NCBI GenBank assembly: GCA_965153355.1
Contig: OZ231128.1
Location: 12,710,001-12,774,000, forward strand
Length of the DNA: 64,000 nucleotides
Reading direction: 5' to 3'
Origin: Flaccisagitta enflata
Taxonomy: Eukaryota > Chaetognatha > Sagittoidea > Aphragmophora
Shown here: positions 57,446-64,000 of the stretch, piece after piece
How the letters are laid out: each line of letters starts with the position of its first letter
Numbering within the stretch: the stretch's first letter is position 1
Notes under the pieces: generated by a model
Databases searched by the model: none
What the model was told of the DNA's origin: nothing
Seen by the model: only the letters and a program-made list of their open reading frames with translations
Program-made: the position numbers and the translations under genes

Positions 57446-58432
57446 TACAGGGTTTTTCACGCCAACACGCCGATTACGAAACGACATTTCTCAGCTGCTA
57501 GATATGAAAATCAAATTCTGAAAAAAGGTTTGTACACCTCATAAGCTCCGATTTTGTCTGTTAACTTTGTTTATGGTTAGATTCCAAGACGTTCACCCAT
57601 AATAGATCTTTTAAAAGAACTCGACTTTTCCATTAGCATTACCATTTCAATAAAATGAATCTTCTGCTCCATGAAACAAGCATCAACTTTAAAGGAGCAT
57701 TGCTTCCAAACGAATAAAGTTACAGATCTCAGATTGGTCCCATTTTAAAGAGTTGTTTTTGCTCTTTAATATGTGACCAATTCTGGGTGTGTAGCTCAAT
57801 TCATTTAGAAGCCGTGCTCCTCCAAAGTTGATGATACTCGGTAGTGAAAGTCGGCCCCATGAGATCATGGAGGAGCGCCATTCAATCATTAACTTTAACA
57901 TTGTTGCAAAGGGGGAGACGCTCAAAATGATGGCGATTTCCAAAATTGCATTAGAGTACTACTACTAACAACTAACGGACTGACCAACCAGCTTACTCGT
58001 GGAACAAACAAAAGACCACCAGAAAGAAAAACGCAATGTGAAGCTGTCACATTTGGAAAAAAACATCTATGAAGTTTGATATCGAATAAGGAATGCTACG
58101 CAACTGCATGGCACTTTTTCAGCTCACTTTATCTAGCAAAAGAAACTAATTAAATTCAATTTGGAATCTAGACTGCATTTTGGCTTCATTTGTTTGGACA
58201 TGGCCTGAGGATTGCTTTCTCAAAGTAATAACTTATTGGCACTTATCCAAATTCTGAGGATTTGTTCACTGAGCTATGACAGGTAAACTAGTTGGAATCA
58301 AACCATCGCAATTTCAGACAACAAAATCGGAGCTCAAGAGCTATTTAGAGTATTTTTCAGAAATCAATTATCATGTCTGGGGGCTGAGAAACGTCGTTTT
58401 GTAATCGGCGTGTTGGCGTGAAAAACCCTGTA
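57446..58432. mobile_element. TIR element, TA-flanked, ~50-bp TIRs
   Basis: TACAGGGTTTTTCACGCCAA continuing CACGCCGATTACGAAACGAC, and its inverse at the right with two or three mismatches. 987 bp. Tc1/mariner-like TA ends, no transposase frame. Confidence 0.88.
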
Positions 58433-58739
58433 TTTCTACAATTGTAATGAAGGAAGTAAAAATTGTCAGGCCCCATAAGATATGCGCCAAGCTTAACTAT
58501 ACTGCAGGGACATATGGTCCCCTACCCAGACGTACAGTCATTCTGCCAGTTAAAAAAAATAATACATACATATTGTTCTGATTTTGGCTGCTCTTTTGCC
58601 AACTCCCCTTTCTTCAAAATTATTCCGGGGAAAACAGTCGAATAATTTGCTCTAAATAAAATCGTTGGTCTTATGGCACGACCTCTTAAGCCGTCTCTCG
58701 CGGTCCGGGGCCACTTCTTGCCGTGCTCAGCCGCCTCCA
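58433..58739. other. No gene seen
   Basis: Unassigned sequence. Confidence 0.4.
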
Positions 58740-59860
58740 TCGGCTTCATGCCCTCTCCCGCTTTTTACTGCCACCTCTGACCACCTTCAACAGCTTCTTG
58801 CCATCTCTGCCCGCGTCATGCCCTCTCCCGCTATCTATTGCCACGTCTGACCACCTTCACAAGCTTCTTGCCATCTCTGACTGCGTCATGCCCTCTCCCG
58901 CTATCTATTGCCACCTCTAACCGCCTTCACTAGCTTCTTGCCATCTCTGACCGCGTCATGCCCTCTCCCACTATTCATTGCCACCTCTAACCGCCTTCAC
59001 TAGCTTCTTGCCATCTCTGACCGCATCATGCCCTCTCCCGCTATCTATTGCCACCTCTTACCACCTTCACTAGCTTCTTGCCATCTCTGACCGCATCATG
59101 CCCTCTCCCGCTATTTATTGCCACCTCTAACCGCTTTCACTAGCCTCTCGCCATCTCTGACCGTGCTATTCAGTCTTTTATCATGTCTTGCAACTTCATG
59201 CTACTCCTGACCTCATAACCATGGCAAAGAAAAAAAAGACAGTAATTTCAATATACTCCTGAGCACTTATCTTTTTGATCTGCTGAAAATCCTTTTAGGG
59301 AGTAATAGTTAATCAAATTACCTACTCAGCAAAAAAATCAGGATGACTTTTTTGAGTTCTGATTTTTTTGCTGAGTCACAAAATCAACACACTATGAACG
59401 CCTGAGAAGATTTTTGAGGTTGCCAAAAAGAAATAAGCTTTGAGGTTACAATTGTATGTCAAGTGAAAATCATACGCCATTGGCGAATCATCATTTGACA
59501 AATTATGCAAAAATTGTCGCTTAAGCCACAAAAATCACATTTTTTTAGTTCTGATTTTTTTGCTGAGTCACAAATTTGTCGTACTACTACCACCTAAAAG
59601 GATTTTAAGTTATTCAATAAAATGGGCTTGTAGTGCCACTTTGAAAATCACCGTCTTTTTTTTTTTTTTTGCCATAGTTAGTTCATACCACTTCTTGCTG
59701 CTCTCAATCACTTCATGCCATTTCTTGCCGCTTCTTTCCACTTGCCAACTCCTACCATTACTTGCCACTTCTTTTCGCTTCTTGCCATTTCATGCCGCTT
59801 CGTGCTATTTCTTGCCATTTCTTTCCACCTCTTACCATTTCTTTACGCTTCTCCACACCT
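58740..59860. repeat. ~72-bp minisatellite split by a MITE
   Basis: Six or so units near TGCCCTCTCCCGCTATCTAT, TGCCACCTCTGACC.., AGCTTCTTGCCATCTCTGAC run to about 59210. Shorter CACTTCTTGCC units resume at 59690. The foldback at 59221-59675 lies between. Confidence 0.85.
59221..59675. mobile_element. Foldback MITE
   Basis: ATGGCAAAGAAAAAAAAGAC left, inverse of GTCTTTTTTTTTTTTTTTGC-type text right, with AAAATCCTTTTAGG further in on both arms and a doubled GTTCTGATTTTTTTGCTGAG inside. Confidence 0.75.
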
Positions 59861-60940
59861 TCCAAGTGCCTATGTACCGACCTCCACACTCGTTCTCTGC
59901 AACGGCAGCGGCCTCTGAACCGGCTAGCGCCTTCATATTCGCCAGAATTTATTGTTTTTCTTTGAATGAATATTGAGGTTGGAAGCCGTAGACCAAATGC
60001 TCCATCATGACGTCGTCATAGTAGTCGTAATCGTTGAGGCAGTCGTGGTCATCGTAATCATCGTCGTATTTGTTGTCCAGGTTGTCTTTTACATCGTCGT
60101 TCTTTAAACTTCCACATCGTCTTTTTCGTCTTTGTGGTCGTCATCGTCACCATCGTCGTGATCATCGTCGTTGTCATCGTTGTTACCTTTTCTTCGATAA
60201 GTTCGTAGGTTAAGTTCCGCCAGCCTGCTACCCTCCAATTCCAGTCCTTTTAAGGTTACATTAATTCTGACATCTATTCTGAATTGACACAATTGATTTC
60301 GACCTTGAAAGAAGCTCGAATATTAGTACAGTCCTGCTCTAACGGATTTTAAGGGACTAACAATTTCTTTCAGTTATTGCCAACAGAAGAAATAAAAACT
60401 AGGCCAAGTAGGTCAATAAGGTGCGACGTATGGATCGTCGAACGAATGCGTTACCGACCGACCAACGGACACAGCCAGTAAAAAAACGAGTTGAAGTGAC
60501 CATGAATTCGCAGCTGTTTTAAGAAAAATTCCATTGGTAGCGAGTTCGTGTGATGATTTTAGTGTGGGATTAAGTTAGATGATCGTACTATTTGTACCGA
60601 AATCTCAATCATTCGTTCTGGAGAATTGTACTCTCAGGGCAGTGCCAGATGAGCTTCATTCCTTTTGTCTGACATGTATGGATTTGTTTTGCTTGTGTGA
60701 TTGTTTGCTTGTGTGATTGTTTGATTGTTTGAGTGTTTGGTTTTTTGTTTGTTTTTTGTTTGTTTGTTGTTTTTTTTTTTTTTTTTTTTTTTGTTTTTTT
60801 ATCGCTGTGGTTTTCCAGCATTCGATCGTTTTGGTTTTTTTTCTCCTGTGAGTGTTGAATTTAGATAAAAAAAGAAACAAAAAAAAAAAACACACCAACC
60901 CATCTGTCTATCAGTCTGTCAGTCTCTCTCTGGTTCTGTC
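59861..60940. other. No gene seen
   Basis: Degenerate GTCATCGTC-type trinucleotides at 60005-60186, then unassigned, then a T-rich stretch (60770-60800). Confidence 0.45.
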
Positions 60941-60941
60941 C

Positions 60942-61275
<334 letters not shown>

Positions 61276-61710
61276 GACGAGAGGGCATTATTAACATCTC
61301 GACCTACGGTTGCCAGATGTCGTTCTTTTGCTGTAAGCCTCAAAAAAGAAAAAAAAAGAGGGGAAAAAAGAGAGCAATCGAGCAAAACGGGAGAAGGAGC
61401 TAAAAAACAGATAAAAATGCGGATGGATACTCAGGCAAGGTTGGATATTTTGTGGCAATACATTTTTTATGCTTGTTTAATCTTTGTGGATAGCCTAAAA
61501 AGCCATATTCAAAGCATTGGTAGAAAATAGAATCATCCAAGATAGACATGTTTAAAGACCACGCTTCTTTTGAGCACGTGATTTTCTTGCCAGTTTATTT
61601 AATATACTAAATTTTAAGATTTTATTGACAAAATTGCTTCCTTGTGCTATCTCGGAACAATTATTACATAGATATGCTTTTTCCACCCTAATTTGTGGAA
61701 TAAATATGTT
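61276..61710. other. No gene seen
   Basis: Unassigned AT-rich sequence. Confidence 0.4.
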
Positions 61711-62313
61711 TACTACCTAGGAAATAAATGTAGCACCAACTTCAACTTAAAATATCTCCGCTTCAAGAAAAGCTAGATACTTTTTTAAAAAAAAAAGATA
61801 TAAATCTCCATCGAAAAATCTTCAAGATGATTGCAATCTGGTATCTGTACCTTTTTCGTTAAAAAATGACAACAAAAAGAGTAAAAACAGTCATTATGGA
61901 ATTTGCAAAATAATTGATCAAGTAAGAATGAGGGTAAATTAGAGACACCTTCAAATTAGATTATCTCGGCTTCCAGAAATGCCAGAGAGTTTTAAAAAAA
62001 AGCAAATTAATCTATGAAAAAATCTAAGATGAGCGCAATCTCTGGTTTTATGTAAGCCTCCGGAGGTGCATAAATAACTAGCAAGCTAACCATTTATCTA
62101 CAAATAATCAGTCTCCACATTGTCCCAACAAAACAGTGAAATACAGTATGCAGTTTACAAATAATGTCTGGACTGCATTGCCTTACTCAGTGACAGAAAA
62201 TAGATAATTCAGTTAAAATTATACTAACCATACTATCGTGAATGTTTCATGATATTTAGGATGAAAAATTGAACTATCCCTTGGTTGGTGCTATAATTAT
62301 TTCCTAGGTAGTA
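61711..62313. mobile_element. TIR/foldback element, TA-flanked
   Basis: TACTACCTAGGAAATAAATG then TAGCACCAAC left, and its inverse at the right. Inside, an approximate direct repeat (TTCAACTTAAAATATCTCCG / TTCAAATTAGATTATCTCGG). Confidence 0.85.
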
Positions 62314-62713
62314 ATCAACAATGAACGTAGAGAAAAGAAATTAATTAGGAAATCGTTTAACTGAAAACTCAGTGATAAAATTCATAAAAGGGTCCCACGG
62401 AAAACTCTTAATCTGCTTCCAGGCAAACTTTTTTGCATTTTCAAGAACATGTCTTCCTTCCTATGTGTAAGGCCTTGCGGGTTTGGCCGTGAGAAGGCCG
62501 AGGCTCAGTTTTAATTCCAAACCCGAAATTCAATTTTGCTTACAAAACAAACCTTTCTTTCTAGGAGTTTTTTACTTCTATATTATTCTTTCATTCTATC
62601 ATTCATCAAACTATTTTCTTTTTTTTTCTCACCTTTATGATCAAATTATGTGTTTATATGTGTCTGTCTGTCTGTCTCTCCTCTCTGTCTCTGTTTCCTC
62701 TTACTCTCTCTCT

Positions 62714-62925
<212 letters not shown>

Positions 62926-62987
62926 CTTGCATTTATCTCTTTATTTTTTTTTTATTATGTTGTCCAAACAAATTTTTTCCCCTTTTT

Positions 62988-63505
62988 GGGCAGCGGCCCC
63001 AAAAAGACCGATGTCCTATAGGACACAGGGGCAATACCCATGTACATCCGTCCGTCCTCATCCTTCCAATCCCCCCGTTGGCCTCAGAAATTTGCCCTCC
63101 CAGCCTCAAATTTGCCCTCCCAGCCCTCAATTAGCCCCCAGGCCTCAATCAACATTCCAGGCTTCAGATCCAGCCCCCACCTCAATCCTGACCTCCGAAC
63201 CTCAAATCTGCCTTCCAGACCCTCAAGTAGCCCTCCAAGCATAAATCAGCCCTCCATGGGCTTAAATTTGCCCTCCAAACCTCAGATACGGCTCTCCAAG
63301 CCTTAGTATGCCCTCAGCCTTTAAATATATACCTTCAGTAGCCTAAATCAGTCATCTAAGGCCTGAAATATGCCCTCAAAGGACATCTGGAAATTCCCAC
63401 TAGCTGTTCTACAGGACATCAGCCCCCAGGGCCGCTGCCTACTCTCCTCCACTTCTTCACTGGATCACTCCCAGCAGGTTCAGGCACCGCTGACCATGTC
63501 ACGAT
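62988..63505 (-). repeat. B-repeat, reverse, with CCCTCCAGGCCTCAAAT array
   Basis: Left: GGGCAGCGGCCCCAAAAAGA, CCGATGTCCTATAGGACACA. Interior: ~22-bp units near GCCCTCCAAGCCTCAAATTT. Right: TCTACAGGACATCAGCCCCC, GGGCCGCTGCCTACTCTCC, then CACCGCTGACCATGTCACG. TCCTGTAGGACA subfamily. Confidence 0.75.
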
Positions 63506-64000
63506 CCTTAGATGACTGGTGCTCATATTTTTCTCTGTTTTTTTTTTTTTTTTTTTTGCTGTTCCTGTATGTGTGTGTTTTGTTCATCTTTCTTTTTTTT
63601 TCTCTTATTTTTTTTTTTTTGCTTTCTTTCTCATTTCTTTTTTCTATCTATGTTTTTCTTACTAGATTTACTAAAAAACCGATGTAAACCCGACATAAAC
63701 CCGAGGAAAGGTTTTGGGGTATTCCGAACCCGAACCGAAACCGCAGAAAAAAACGCCATACGCAAGGCCTTACCTATGTGTCTTTGGATGAATGCCATGT
63801 TTTTAGTTTTTTGAATTTGTCATTTTCTATGCAAATTAAGAGTTTTCAGTGGGGCCTTATCTAGTGTTAAAGGAGAATTTCCTTCAGAAAATTTCCCATT
63901 TTTCGTTGCATATTGATACGTTTCACACTGTTTAAGTCATCCCGACATGATTTCCATGCAAATTCTTAGCGAATATACATTTCCACATAATTTGGACACT

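Overview
The window is nuclear DNA of an animal, most likely an invertebrate. It has intron-rich genes with GT/AG junctions, domains typical of animal extracellular or pigment proteins (SRCR, VWA, EGF-like plus type-3 copper tyrosinase), many long microsatellites, and a Helitron-class element of the Helentron type. I cannot name the species. Most long open frames here are translations of microsatellites and are not genes.

Three host genes can be read by splicing. (1) 2.2-6.7 kb, minus strand: four SRCR exons of a secreted or membrane scavenger-receptor-like protein, including the last exon. (2) 24.1-25.2 kb, minus strand: a two-exon gene for a small secreted protein with one VWA domain and an intact metal-ion site. 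(3) 27.6-43.3 kb, plus strand: twelve exons of a tyrosinase, from the cysteine-rich EGF-like N-terminal segment through both copper sites to a stop with no membrane anchor. Their phases join into 423 codons including the stop. The signal-peptide exon was not found. A further exon-like piece of unknown gene lies at 1-100.

From about 7.1 to 18.6 kb lies a large, decayed Helentron-like rolling-circle transposon. It encodes an SGNH-hydrolase-like protein, a DUF6570-like N-terminal region with a tandem peptide repeat, a HUH/Y2 Rep domain, a PIF1-type helicase, an endonuclease/exonuclease/phosphatase (EEP) domain and a C-terminal USP-type deubiquitinase domain. Its 3' hairpin is shared with short elements elsewhere in the window that carry minisatellites instead of genes (the 'B repeats'), so these are probably its non-autonomous partners.

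A second short family (the 'A repeats', about twenty copies) has a terminal hairpin whose arm is repeated inverted near the other end. The hairpin and the distant arm change together from copy to copy. Foldback and TIR elements, some with TA ends, fill much of the remaining space.

The most unusual feature of the tyrosinase gene is what sits at its splice sites. Three donors start tandem arrays that repeat the exon end or the donor (exons D, F, G). One donor is the first unit of a (GT)n tract. One acceptor follows a long (AAC)n tract. Two acceptors directly follow A-repeat 3' ends, and two others follow (CT)n tracts.
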